Source of the DNA: CAYQJS01 sp964417895
Lineage (GTDB): Bacteria; Chloroflexota; UBA6077; SHYK01
Direction: 5' to 3'
Length of the DNA: 62,627 nucleotides
Assembly: GCA_964417895.1 (NCBI GenBank)
Contig: CAYQJS010000034.1
Coordinates: forward strand, 1-62,627
The notes under the pieces are model-generated. The model had not been told where the DNA came from. It made no database searches and saw only the letters and a program-made list of their open reading frames with translations. Position 1 is the first letter of the stretch. Every line of letters begins with the position of its first letter. Below, in pieces: positions 49,979 to 57,755 of this stretch. The translations under genes were made by a program, and so were the position numbers.

Positions 49979-50869
49979 GTGGCAGACCTCGGGTTCGTCG
50001 GGCTCGGGACCATGGGCGGCCGCATGGCCAAACGCCTGATCGACGCCGGACACCGGGTGACGGGCCACAACCGGACTAAAGGCAAGGCGGAGTGGCTCCT
50101 GGCCTGCGGCATGCGATGGGGCGCAACACCCAGGGCTGTCGCCGAGGTCTCGGAAGTCGTGTTCAGCATGGTCACCGACACCACCGCATTGCAGGCCATA
50201 ACGTCGGGCGACGACGGGATCGTCGCCGGCCTCAGGCCTGGCGCCATATACGTGGACATGAGCACGGCATCTCCGGCGATGAGCCGAGCCATCGCCGGAG
50301 ACGTGGCGGCGAAGGGGGCTGCGATGCTGGATGCTCCGATATCCGGCAGCGTGGCAACCCTGGAGCAGGGCGCGCTCTCCATCATGGCCGCCGGCGATCC
50401 GGAGGCGTTCGAGCGGGTGAAGCCATACCTGCTGGACGTCGGGCCGAAGGTCACCTACGTAGGGACCAGCGGCCTGGCCGTGACGATGAAGATCGCCACG
50501 AACCTGAGCCTGGCTGTCCAGATGCTCGCCTACAGCGAGGGCCTGCTGCTGGCCGAGAAGTCGGGGATTGCGCGCGAGGTGGCCGTCGAGGTGTTTCTCA
50601 ACAGCGTCATGGCCTCGCCGATGGTGAAGTACCGGGGTCCCTTCGTCCTGAAGATGCCGGACGAGGCGTGGTTCGACGTCAACATGATGAAGAAGGACAT
50701 GGCGTTGGCCCTGGAGCTCGGACGGCAGCTCGACGTGCCCTTGCCCACGGCGGCGGTAGCCAACGAGTTCCTGACCGCGGCGCGCGGCATGGGCCTGGCT
50801 GAGCAGGACTTCGCGGCACTGTTCGACGTGCTGGCATCGATGGCTGGGCTAGCCCCTCGCCCCCTTTAG
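49979..50869 (+). CDS. NAD(P)-dependent oxidoreductase, 3-hydroxyisobutyrate dehydrogenase family
   Basis: A 296-residue beta-hydroxyacid dehydrogenase. The cofactor loop is LGFVGLGTMGGRMAKRL, followed by the substrate-binding DAPISGSVATLEQG and the catalytic Lys region TMKIATNLSLAVQM. It would oxidise a 3-hydroxyacid such as 3-hydroxyisobutyrate or reduce tartronate semialdehyde. The GTG start at 49979 has GGGAGG 5-7 bases upstream. It immediately precedes the E1 alpha gene (37 bp) and could be in the same operon, consistent with oxidation of branched-chain or hydroxyacid carbon. The last residues APRPL and the stop lie in a family C repeat (50851-50879). Confidence 0.9.
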   Translation: MADLGFVGLGTMGGRMAKRLIDAGHRVTGHNRTKGKAEWLLACGMRWGATPRAVAEVSEVVFSMVTDTTALQAITSGDDGIVAGLRPGAIYVDMSTASPAMSRAIAGDVAAKGAAMLDAPISGSVATLEQGALSIMAAGDPEAFERVKPYLLDVGPKVTYVGTSGLAVTMKIATNLSLAVQMLAYSEGLLLAEKSGIAREVAVEVFLNSVMASPMVKYRGPFVLKMPDEAWFDVNMMKKDMALALELGRQLDVPLPTAAVANEFLTAARGMGLAEQDFAALFDVLASMAGLAPRPL

Positions 50870-50879
50870 GGGGGAGGGC
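50851..50879. repeat. Short G/C hairpin, family C
   Basis: CCCCTCGCCCCCTTTAGGGG followed by GGAGGG forms a stem whose loop contains the TAG stop of the 3-hydroxyisobutyrate dehydrogenase-like gene. Confidence 0.65.
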
Positions 50880-50906
50880 CGGAGTGACGAGACTCGGAGG
50901 GAGCAG

Positions 50907-51906
50907 ATGGCGACGAGTGACTCGAAGGTCGGCCGCACGGGCGATGTCGCCGACTTCTGGATCGACATCTACCGCCGCATGGCCACGATCCGTGCGTTTG
51001 AGGAGCGNNNNNNNNNNCGAGCTGTACAAGGCGGCCGTCATGCCTGGGCTCGCGCACCTCTCCATTGGGCAGGAAGCCACCGAGGTGGGAGTGTGCGCCG
51101 CGCTGCGCACCGACGATTACATCACCAGCACCCATCGGGGCCACGGCCACTGCCTGGCCAAAGGCGCCGAGCCGCACCTCATGTTCGCCGAGCTGCTGGG
51201 CAAGGCGCCCGGCTACTGTGGCGGCAAGGGTGGCTCCATGCACATCGCCGACCAGGAGCGAGGCAACCTGGGGGCGAATGCGATCGTGGGCGGGAGCGCC
51301 GGCATCGCGACGGGCGCCGCCATGTCGGCGAAGATGCGGGGCACCGACCTGGTGGCGGTGTGCTTCTTCGGGGAGGGCGCTCTCGGCCAGGGCCTGCTGT
51401 ACGAGACCATGAACATGGCGGCCCTGTGGAAGCTACCCGTGATCTACGTCTGCGAGAACAACCGCTACAGCGAGTACACGCGGTACGAGGAGACGACTGC
51501 GGGTGACGTCCCAGCTCGGGCCGCTGCGTTTGGCATCCCCGTTGAAGAAGTCGACGGCCAAGACGTGATCGGCGTCTACGAGGCTGCCGGCCGCCTCGTC
51601 GAGGCCGCGCGGCGCGGCGAGGGCCCCCAGTTTCTGCTGAGTAACACCTACCGCTATCGGGGTCACCACGTAGGCGACGTCGACCGCCGCTACTACCGCT
51701 CGCGTGAAGAGGAGGACGAGTGGCAGCGGGAGCGCGACCCGCTTCGGCGCCTCGCGGACTGGCTCATCGGCCAGGAGGTTGTGGAGCGCGAGGCGCTCGA
51801 TCGGATGCACGAGGAGGTGGGCGCCGAGATCGAAGGCGCGGTCCAGTTCGCCCTCGACGCCCCGTTCCCTGATCCAAGCGAGGTGACAGAGCACGTTTAT
51901 GCGTGA
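50907..51906 (+). CDS. 2-oxoacid dehydrogenase E1 alpha subunit, interrupted by an assembly gap
   Basis: A TPP-dependent E1 alpha (pyruvate/acetoin dehydrogenase type), about 330 residues. Before the gap: MATSDSKVGRTGDVADFWID and IRAFEE. After it: ELYKAAVMPGLAHLSIGQEA, the phosphate loop THRGHGHCLAKGAEPHL, and the TPP motif FFGEGALGQGLL with CENNRYSEYT. The ten N at 51008-51017 put the two parts in different frames (50907 frame and 50884 frame). Family spacing needs only about two residues between EER and ELY, so the true gap is probably 5 bases. The gene should be read as intact. The ATG has GAGGGAG upstream. The stop overlaps the E1 beta start. Confidence 0.88.
51008..51017. other. Assembly gap of ten N
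   Basis: Ten unknown bases inside the E1 alpha gene. The number is inconsistent with the reading frame, so it is a placeholder and not a measured length. Confidence 0.98.
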
Positions 51907-52948
51907 CGCCCTCACCCCCACCCCTTCGACAGGCTCAGGGCAGGCTGTCTCCCAGGGGGGGAGGGAGACGCGCGTCATCACGTTCGCGCAGGCGATCAAT
52001 GAGGCGCTGGCCGAAGAACTGCGGCGCGACGAGCGCGTCTTCGTTATCGGCGAGGATGTGGCCGAGGCCGGCACGCCCTTCAAGGTGCTCTCGGGGCTGG
52101 TGGAAGAGTTCGGGACGAGCCGCATCATCGACTCGCCCATCTCCGAGGCTGGGATCACCGGCATCGCCGTCGGCGCCGCGATGACGGGCATGCGACCGGT
52201 GGTGGACATCATGTTCGGCGACTTCACCACGCTGGTCATGGACCAGATGGTGAACCAGGCCGCCAAGATCCACTACATGTCGGGCGGCAAGCTCAAGGTG
52301 CCCATGGTGCTGCGGACGACCCTGGGGGCGGGGCGCCGCTCGGCCGCCCAGCATTCGCAGTCGCTGCACGCGTGGATGAGCCACGTGCCGGGCCTCAAGG
52401 TCGTCGTCCCTTCCACGCCCTATGACGCCAAGGGTCTCCTCAAGAGCGCCATCCGCGACGACAGCCCCGTGGTGTTCTACGAAGACAAGATGATGTACCG
52501 GCTCCAGGGCACCGTCCCCTCGGACGAGTACACGCTGCCCCTGGGCGTGGCCGACGTGAAGCGCGCCGGGTCAGACATCACCCTCGTGGCGACCAGCAGC
52601 ATGGTGCACGTGGCCCTCGCCGCCGCCGACACGCTCCACGCCATCGGCATCGAGGCGGAAGTGATCGACCCGCGCACGTTGCGCCCGCTGGACGAGGACA
52701 CCCTCGTCGCCTCCGCGAGGAAGACATCGCGCGCCATCGTGGTGGACGAGGGCTACCAGGGCTACGGCGTCACGGCGGAGATCGCCGCGGTGATCTCCGA
52801 TGGCGCCTTCTACTACCTTGACGCGCCGGTCAAGCGCCTGGGCGCCATGGACGTGCCCGTCCCCTTCTCGCCCGGGCTGGAGGACCTGACCATCCCCACC
52901 GAGCAGAGCGTGGTCGAGCTGGCGAAGACACTCTGCGGCAAAGTGTAG
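51899..52948 (+). CDS. 2-oxoacid dehydrogenase E1 beta subunit
   Basis: A 349-residue transketolase-fold E1 beta. It contains FAQAINEALAEELRRDERVF, VIGEDVAEAGTPFKVLSGL, GIAVGAAMTGMRPVVDIMFG and the C-terminal LRPLDEDTLVASARKTSRAI. With E1 alpha it decarboxylates a 2-oxoacid and passes the acyl group to the E2 lipoyl arm. The ATG at 51899 overlaps the alpha stop by eight bases (ATGCGTGA). Residues 5-20 (LTPTPSTGSGQAVSQG) do not belong to the family; they are encoded by a family C repeat that also contains a family A core. Family similarity begins at RVITFAQ. Confidence 0.92.
   Translation: MRDALTPTPSTGSGQAVSQGGRETRVITFAQAINEALAEELRRDERVFVIGEDVAEAGTPFKVLSGLVEEFGTSRIIDSPISEAGITGIAVGAAMTGMRPVVDIMFGDFTTLVMDQMVNQAAKIHYMSGGKLKVPMVLRTTLGAGRRSAAQHSQSLHAWMSHVPGLKVVVPSTPYDAKGLLKSAIRDDSPVVFYEDKMMYRLQGTVPSDEYTLPLGVADVKRAGSDITLVATSSMVHVALAAADTLHAIGIEAEVIDPRTLRPLDEDTLVASARKTSRAIVVDEGYQGYGVTAEIAAVISDGAFYYLDAPVKRLGAMDVPVPFSPGLEDLTIPTEQSVVELAKTLCGKV
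51909..51966. repeat. Composite family C / family A repeat inside the E1 beta 5' end
   Basis: CCCTCACCCCCACCCCTTCG, then ACAGGCTCAGGGCAGGCTGT, then CCCAGGGGGGGAGGG. It is read in frame as an N-terminal insert just after the E1 beta start codon. Confidence 0.75.
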
Positions 52949-53113
52949 CGGTGCTCGACGACGTTACCAATCATCCATGGGCGCTCAGAAACGTGGCTTG
53001 GAGTTTGGCGTGACGAATGAGTGCTATGGCCAGAGCCTTATTCAGCGACGTAACGGCAAGGCTCGGCGACAAGGAATTCAATGCGATCATGAGGAAAGTA
53101 CCGGAGAACCAAA

Positions 53114-53343
53114 ATGACGGAGGGGCTAACCAAAAAGCAGCGCAATATCCTGAAAGCGGTCGCCGACAAAGGGGCGGCGACACCGCTCGAGATCTCAGTC
53201 CAGCAGCTGCTGCCGCCCGAGAGGATGAACTGCTGAGAGGGCTTGCAAAAGACGGATACGTACGAGCCAAGGAATTGCCTGAACCAGAGCACCGGGCTGT
53301 GTACCTCAGTAGCAAGGGCCGAAAGGCCGTCAAAGAGCTCTGA
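53114..53343 (+). pseudogene. Small winged-helix (MarR-like) protein gene with a frameshift
   Basis: Reading from ATG 53114 gives MTEGLTKKQRNILKAVADKG and ATPLEISVQQLLPPER, then a stop at 53236. In another frame from about 53218 the sequence continues EDELLRGLAKDGYVRAKELP and HRAVYLSSKGRKAVKEL to 53343. Together these would make a protein of about 75 residues with a helix-turn-helix and a wing ending in YLSSKGRKAV, as in small MarR-type regulators. A single-base indel near 53210-53220 breaks it. Its stop TGATG overlaps the next gene start. Confidence 0.55.
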
Positions 53344-54122
53344 TGCCAGAGACGTGGCCCGCATATGCCGCAGCCGTCGGTCTCGGGGCGGCGGTGGGCG
53401 TGGCCGAGATCCTGGCCACGTTCAGCAAGTCACCGTCCTCCGTACGTGGTGGGCGCTAGGGCTCGTGCTCCTCAACGCAGGCGTGGCCGCGTTGGTGCTC
53501 TATCTCGTACTTCTGAACTCCGCCGCTAGCGAGAACCCCCTGCTAACGGGCGTGGCTGTGGGTGTCGGGCTCCCCACCCTCGTCCGCACACGCTTCACCG
53601 TTGCCCGCCAGTTCTCCGGCGGAGAGAGCGGCGACCTGAGCCTCAATCTGGGGTGGCTCTACGAGCAGTTCCAGGCTCTCTGCAAGACGCAGATCGATCT
53701 CAAGCTCATGTCCATCCGCCATCGACTGGCGGGCCGGCTGATCCAGCGCTACGCAGACGCCACGGCCTTGTTCCAACTGGCGCACCACACGATCCTGACG
53801 CCGTCGGGTCTATCCGCGGTCGGGTCTATCTGAAGACGAGGTGGAACGGAAGCGCGAGTACCTCGAGCGAGCCTTCGAACTGCCCGATGCCACCGCCCGG
53901 CTGGCGCTGGCCCTCTTCATCCTGGAAACCGGTGGTCGCGAGTACCTGGAGGCTTTTGGCGGCAGCGCCCAGATCGACGCCTTAGTGGCCTCTTGGAGGC
54001 TCTTCTCAAGCTTTGGGCCCAGACGCAGCGCACTGCCTTCGCGGACCGTGACGCTCTGCGGCCGGTGGTGACCCTCCGGCCCCCTCTCTCTGCACTCCGG
54101 ATTCGCTTCACTATCGAACCGT
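53343..54122 (+). pseudogene. Frameshifted membrane-anchored protein gene (unknown)
   Basis: Pieces in successive frames form a coherent protein of about 255 residues. It begins MPETWPAYAAAVGLGAAVGV, shifts near 53440 into VLRTWWALGLVLLNAGVAAL (a membrane helix), and continues to HHTILTPSGLSA. A 16-base tandem duplication (GTCGGGTCTATC repeated around CGCG at about 53803-53834) breaks the frame, which resumes as EDEVERKREYLERAFELPDA. A third shift near 53992 gives EALLKLWAQTQRTAFADRDA to a stop at 54122. Two membrane helices near the N-terminus and a helical C-terminus are seen. No family is recognised. Confidence 0.5.
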
Positions 54123-54163
54123 GACCTTTCGGCGCTGTCGGCGGTTTATCTCTATGGGAGATC

Positions 54164-54736
54164 GTGATTGGGACGGCGGCGTGTGAGAGATCGGTGGTGA
54201 AGGCCGGCGAGCAGGATGCCGACGAGCGGCTTCTGATCCAGGCAGCGCAGCGCGACCGAAGCCGGTTCGCTCAGCTGTACGAGCGGCACTTCGACCGGGT
54301 GTATGCCTTCATCGCGCGTCGGGTCCGCGACCGCGGCGACGTTCAGGATCTGACCTCCGAGGTGTTCCAACAGGCGCTCGCCAATGTCGGGCGCTTCGAG
54401 TGGCGCGGCGCGCCGTTCAACGCGTGGCTATTCCGCATCGCTGGGAACGCTATTGCGGACCACTATCACGGCCGGGGCCGAGAGGAACACCTCTCTGAGG
54501 GCGCGGACCCTCCGTACGAGGATGACCTGGAGGCGGTGGAGGAGCGCACGCGGCTCTTTCAATTGGTCCGTCGGCTGCCCGCGGACCAGCAGTTAGTCAT
54601 ACGCCGTCGCTTCGCCGATGAGAAACGCATCCGCGAAATCGCGCAGGAGTTGGGTCGGACGGAGGGCGCCGTGAAGCAGCTGCCTCAGGGAATGCATCAG
54701 CGTGGGAATGCTCACTGGCCCGGGGGGCGGCATTAA
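54164..54736 (+). CDS. ECF-type RNA polymerase sigma factor
   Basis: About 190 residues with sigma-70 region 2 (FAQLYERHFDRVYAFIARRV then DVQDLTSEVFQQALANVGRF) and region 4 (LVRRLPADQQLVIRRRFADE then REIAQELGRTEGAVKQL). It would redirect RNA polymerase to a stress or surface regulon. The final 20 residues (PQGMHQRGNAHWPGGRH) do not look like the usual RFRALxRLR end, so a frameshift near 54680 is suspected. The start is uncertain: GTG 54164 or GTG 54197 (VKAGEQDADERLL). No anti-sigma gene is visible downstream; HicA is on the opposite strand. Confidence 0.8.
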   Translation: MIGTAACERSVVKAGEQDADERLLIQAAQRDRSRFAQLYERHFDRVYAFIARRVRDRGDVQDLTSEVFQQALANVGRFEWRGAPFNAWLFRIAGNAIADHYHGRGREEHLSEGADPPYEDDLEAVEERTRLFQLVRRLPADQQLVIRRRFADEKRIREIAQELGRTEGAVKQLPQGMHQRGNAHWPGGRH

Positions 54737-54755
54737 ACGAGGGTGCGGGTCGCGT

Positions 54756-54974
54756 TCAAAGCGACTCCCACTCTTCTCTCGATACGGCTGCCTGGTGGAG
54801 AAGCCGGACCAGAAGGGCGGCGCCGATCTGCCCCGTGTGAGGGTTGGGGACGATCAGCCGTCGGCCCCGCCCTAACATGAACTGGTGTTTCCCTCCAACA
54901 AACGGGCCCTCGAAACCCAGCCGTCGCAAGTGTCTAATGAGCTCCGACCTGCTGACGGGCCCGACGGGGGGCAT
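54756..54974 (-). CDS. hicA: HicA-type toxin
   Basis: A 72-residue double-stranded-RNA-binding-fold mRNA interferase. It shows VSRSELIRHLRRLGFEG, then FVGGKHQFMLGRGRRLIVP, with the catalytic His in GKHQFM, and closes with NPHTGQIGAALLVRLLHQAA. Toxins of this kind degrade mRNA when free of HicB. The ATG follows the HicB stop directly (TGAATG), so the order is antitoxin first, toxin second, on the minus strand; in many hicAB loci the toxin is first. Confidence 0.9.
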   Translation of the reverse strand: MPPVGPVSRSELIRHLRRLGFEGPFVGGKHQFMLGRGRRLIVPNPHTGQIGAALLVRLLHQAAVSREEWESL

Positions 54975-55220
54975 TCACGCGACAGATGGCGTCGAGAGCA
55001 TGATGCCGTCGATCTCGGGTATTTCGTGCCCAAGTCGAAGACCGGCAACGATCCAGTCCTCTAGCGCCGATGCGAGCTCCTCGCGACACTCCTCGAACGT
55101 GGTGGCGTTGGCCCAGACACCCTCGAGCCCGGGTATCTCACCGTAATGGCTGTTGTCATCGGCAAGCAACTCGTACCGGGCCCGCTGCATAGCGGCTTCG
55201 ATGTACTTACTCAACATCAC
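54975..55220 (-). CDS. hicB: HicB-type antitoxin
   Basis: An 81-residue HicB with the partial RNase H-like fold: KYIEAAMQRARYELLADDNS, then YGEIPGLEGVWANATTFEEC, then REELASALEDWIVAGLRLGH. It lacks an added DNA-binding domain, so autoregulation would rely on another factor or on HicA. It starts at ATG 55220 or 55217 and is coupled to hicA. Confidence 0.9.
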   Translation of the reverse strand: MMLSKYIEAAMQRARYELLADDNSHYGEIPGLEGVWANATTFEECREELASALEDWIVAGLRLGHEIPEIDGIMLSTPSVA

Positions 55221-55785
55221 CCGTCATCTTATCAGACAAGACGCGTGAACCATCGCAGGCTGACCGACTGCGGAGCGTGGTGCCTACCCCGGCGCAAACG
55301 GCCGAAGTTCTCTGTGGCCCAGGCGTCGGGCGCCGCGCTCGCCCACCGTGACCGGCTCGCCAACCTGAGCCCCCACCCAGGTCCTGGTGATCGTGACGTG
55401 TGTCTTGATGGTGAACGTCCAGCCGGCTTCAATGACCCAGTCGCGGTCGGAAGCCATCGATCCCGGGCCAATCATCGGCTCGTTTACGGAATTCGGCTCT
55501 CGCCTCTTTTCGTCGGGGAGGAGTGATTGGAGTGGGTCCAACGATATTGGCGGCCTAACCCATCGTCAAGGTTCGCTCGGGCGGCGAGAACTCGCGCACC
55601 TGGAACATTCACCTCTGGGAGTGGACCGGGTAGATCGATTGGGGACTGCGGATTTCGGAATGCGGATTAGCGGAACGGTAACCGTAGCCCAGTCCGCAAT
55701 CCGCAATCCCGCGATGCGGTATGATCTTAATGAAGCCCGAACGGCCTGATCCTGGGCTTAGTCCGCGCTTTAGAGAGGTTTGCTC
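55221..55785. other. Intergenic stretch with a solute-binding-protein remnant
   Basis: About 560 bp with no intact gene. At 55559-55633 the plus strand encodes PIVKVRSGGENSRTWNIHLW followed by EWTG and a stop, the C-terminal end of a peptide-type solute-binding protein (compare WNAHLWDVL at 27397). An 85-codon open frame on the minus strand (55284-55541) shows no family. A GGATTGCGG hairpin repeat lies at 55642-55712. The stretch looks like decayed coding DNA upstream of korA. Confidence 0.5.
55642..55712. repeat. GGATTGCGG inverted repeat, family E
   Basis: GGACTGCGGATTTCGGAATG and its partner CAGTCCGCAATCCGCAATCC form an imperfect stem. A second copy lies between korA and korB at 57676-57743. 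Confidence 0.75.
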
Positions 55786-57666
55786 TTGCCCAACGGTGAC
55801 CTAGCCTGGCTCCTCGGTGGGGCCCAGGGTGGCGGCGTCGATACTTCAGGCAACGTATTCGCCCGCTTCGCACTCCGGTCCGGCCTTCGCGTTTTCACCA
55901 ACATTGAGTACCACTCCAACGTGTCCGGCGAGCACTCCTACTTCCGGGTGCGGATGTCGAGCGAGGACCGCCACACGATTCTCGATCGGGTCAACGTGCT
56001 CGTCGCCCTCGACCTCGAGAGCCTAACGGGCGACCCGCACCTCGAGCTCGTCCTCCCAAAGTCGCACCGGGGCCACATCCCCGAGGTCCTGCCCGGGGGG
56101 GTTGTGGTGTACGACGTGGGGACGGGGAGCAGGTTCAACCAGGCCCAGGCTGGCAGGAACGATGTCACCTTCCTCGGGGTGCCTTTCCTGGAGCTACTGC
56201 GAGAGGCGCTCAAGGAGTTCGGTCGCGAAAGCGAGGCCAGCCGCCTGCGGGTGATGACCAACACGGTGGCGATGGGCGCCTCGGTCTTCGCGCTGGGCGG
56301 CGACATCGAGAGGTTCACGGAAACGATCCGGGAGGACTTCAGACGACGTCCCGAGATCGGGGACATGAACGTCCGGGCGGCCGCGGTGGGTTACGAGTTC
56401 GCCGCGGGAGAGATGGGCCACAGCGCGTTCAACCTGAAGGGCCTCGCGACGGGCTCGACCGGGCGGCCGATGCTGATGCGGGGCATGCACGCCTGCGCGT
56501 TCGGAAAGCTCAAGGCCGGCCTCAACCTCCAGACCTACTACCCCATCAGCCCCGCTACCGACGAGAGCGTCTACCTGGAGACCCTCCAGCGTGGCCAAGA
56601 CCTGCTCGTCGTCCAGGGTGAGGATGAGATCGCCTGCATCCAGATGGCGATTGGCGCAGCCAACGCAGGTGCGCGCGCCGCGACCTCCACCTCTGGCCCC
56701 GGATTCGCGCTCATGGTCGAGGGCCTGGGGTATGCGTCGATCACCGAGGTGGGCGGGCCGGTCGTCTTCCTCTGGCAGCGCGGGGGGCCGAGCACGGGGC
56801 TCCCGACCCGTCAGGACCAGGGCGACCTTCGCTTCGCTCTCCACCCCGCCCAGGGGGACTTCCCCCACATTGTCGTGGCTCCCGCCGACCAGCAGCAAAT
56901 CTTCGACGATTCCTTCGAGGCGTTCAACTGGGCGGACCGCTACCACATGCCGGTCGTCGTGCTCGTCGACAAGTACCTGTCCACCCAGGCATCAACCATC
57001 GACGAGTTGAAGATGGACAACCTGACGATCGACCGAGGCCCGCGCTATCGGCCCAACGGTCGCGCGAACGGCGCCGGCGACGGCTACCTGCGGTACGAGT
57101 TCACGGAGACGGGCGTTACGCCGCGCTCATTCCCCGGAGAGGAAGGCGGCATCTTCTGGTCCACCAGCGACGAGCATGACCAGCGCGGCCACATCACCGA
57201 GGATGCCGAGAACCGCATCCTCATGATGGAAAAACGCATGAAAAAGCTGGACCTGGCGGCCCGCGAGATCCCGTCCGAGCGCAAGACCAGCGTCTACGGT
57301 CCCGAGGATGCGGACGTGACCCTGGTGGGCTGGGGCTCGGTGAAAGGCGCCGTGCTCGATGCCATGGACGTCCTCGAGCGTGAGGATGGACTGAAAGTGC
57401 GCTTCCTCCAGATCAGACTCATGCGCCCATTCCCGGTCGACGAGGTAACTCGGGCGTTGGCAGGAGCCCGGCGCCTGGTCCTGGTGGAGAATAGCTACAG
57501 CGGCCAGCTTGGCGGGCTGGTGCGCGAGATGACAGGCATCGAGCTGCCGCAGAAGATCCTGAAGTACGACGGCCGACCCTTCTCGGAGGAGGAGATGGTG
57601 GAGGCGATCCGGCAGGCCGTAGCCGGTGGAGAAAAGCGCATCCACGTCTCGCATCGATCAGGCTAA
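55786..57666 (+). CDS. korA: 2-oxoacid:acceptor (ferredoxin) oxidoreductase subunit alpha with fused gamma domain
   Basis: A 626-residue subunit. Residues 1-185 are the gamma domain (GGAQGGGVDTSGNVFARFAL, then YHSNVSGEHSYFRVRMS), and the alpha pyrimidine-binding domain follows (YYPISPATDESVYLETLQRG, EDEIACIQMAIGAANAGARA, TSTSGPGFALMVEGLGYASI). The C-terminal part carries VTLVGWGSVKGAVLDAMD and ENSYSGQLGGLVREMTG. With the beta subunit it oxidatively decarboxylates 2-oxoacids such as 2-oxoglutarate or pyruvate and reduces ferredoxin. The start is probably TTG 55786, seven bases after AGAGAGG; TTG 55780 is too close to it. korB follows after 90 bp that hold a family E repeat. Confidence 0.92.
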   Translation: MPNGDLAWLLGGAQGGGVDTSGNVFARFALRSGLRVFTNIEYHSNVSGEHSYFRVRMSSEDRHTILDRVNVLVALDLESLTGDPHLELVLPKSHRGHIPEVLPGGVVVYDVGTGSRFNQAQAGRNDVTFLGVPFLELLREALKEFGRESEASRLRVMTNTVAMGASVFALGGDIERFTETIREDFRRRPEIGDMNVRAAAVGYEFAAGEMGHSAFNLKGLATGSTGRPMLMRGMHACAFGKLKAGLNLQTYYPISPATDESVYLETLQRGQDLLVVQGEDEIACIQMAIGAANAGARAATSTSGPGFALMVEGLGYASITEVGGPVVFLWQRGGPSTGLPTRQDQGDLRFALHPAQGDFPHIVVAPADQQQIFDDSFEAFNWADRYHMPVVVLVDKYLSTQASTIDELKMDNLTIDRGPRYRPNGRANGAGDGYLRYEFTETGVTPRSFPGEEGGIFWSTSDEHDQRGHITEDAENRILMMEKRMKKLDLAAREIPSERKTSVYGPEDADVTLVGWGSVKGAVLDAMDVLEREDGLKVRFLQIRLMRPFPVDEVTRALAGARRLVLVENSYSGQLGGLVREMTGIELPQKILKYDGRPFSEEEMVEAIRQAVAGGEKRIHVSHRSG

Positions 57667-57675
57667 TTTGTGGAA

Positions 57676-57743
57676 TCGGATGTCGGATTGCGGAATGAAC
57701 CTACGCCTCAAGCCGCAGTCGGCAATCCGCAATCAGCAATCCC
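57676..57743. repeat. GGATTGCGG inverted repeat between korA and korB, family E
   Basis: TCGGATTGCGGAATG and CAGTCGGCAATCCGCAATCA can pair. It occupies nearly the whole 90-bp gap inside the korAB operon and ends at the korB Shine-Dalgarno. Confidence 0.75.
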
Positions 57744-57755
57744 GTGGAGGTCTTG

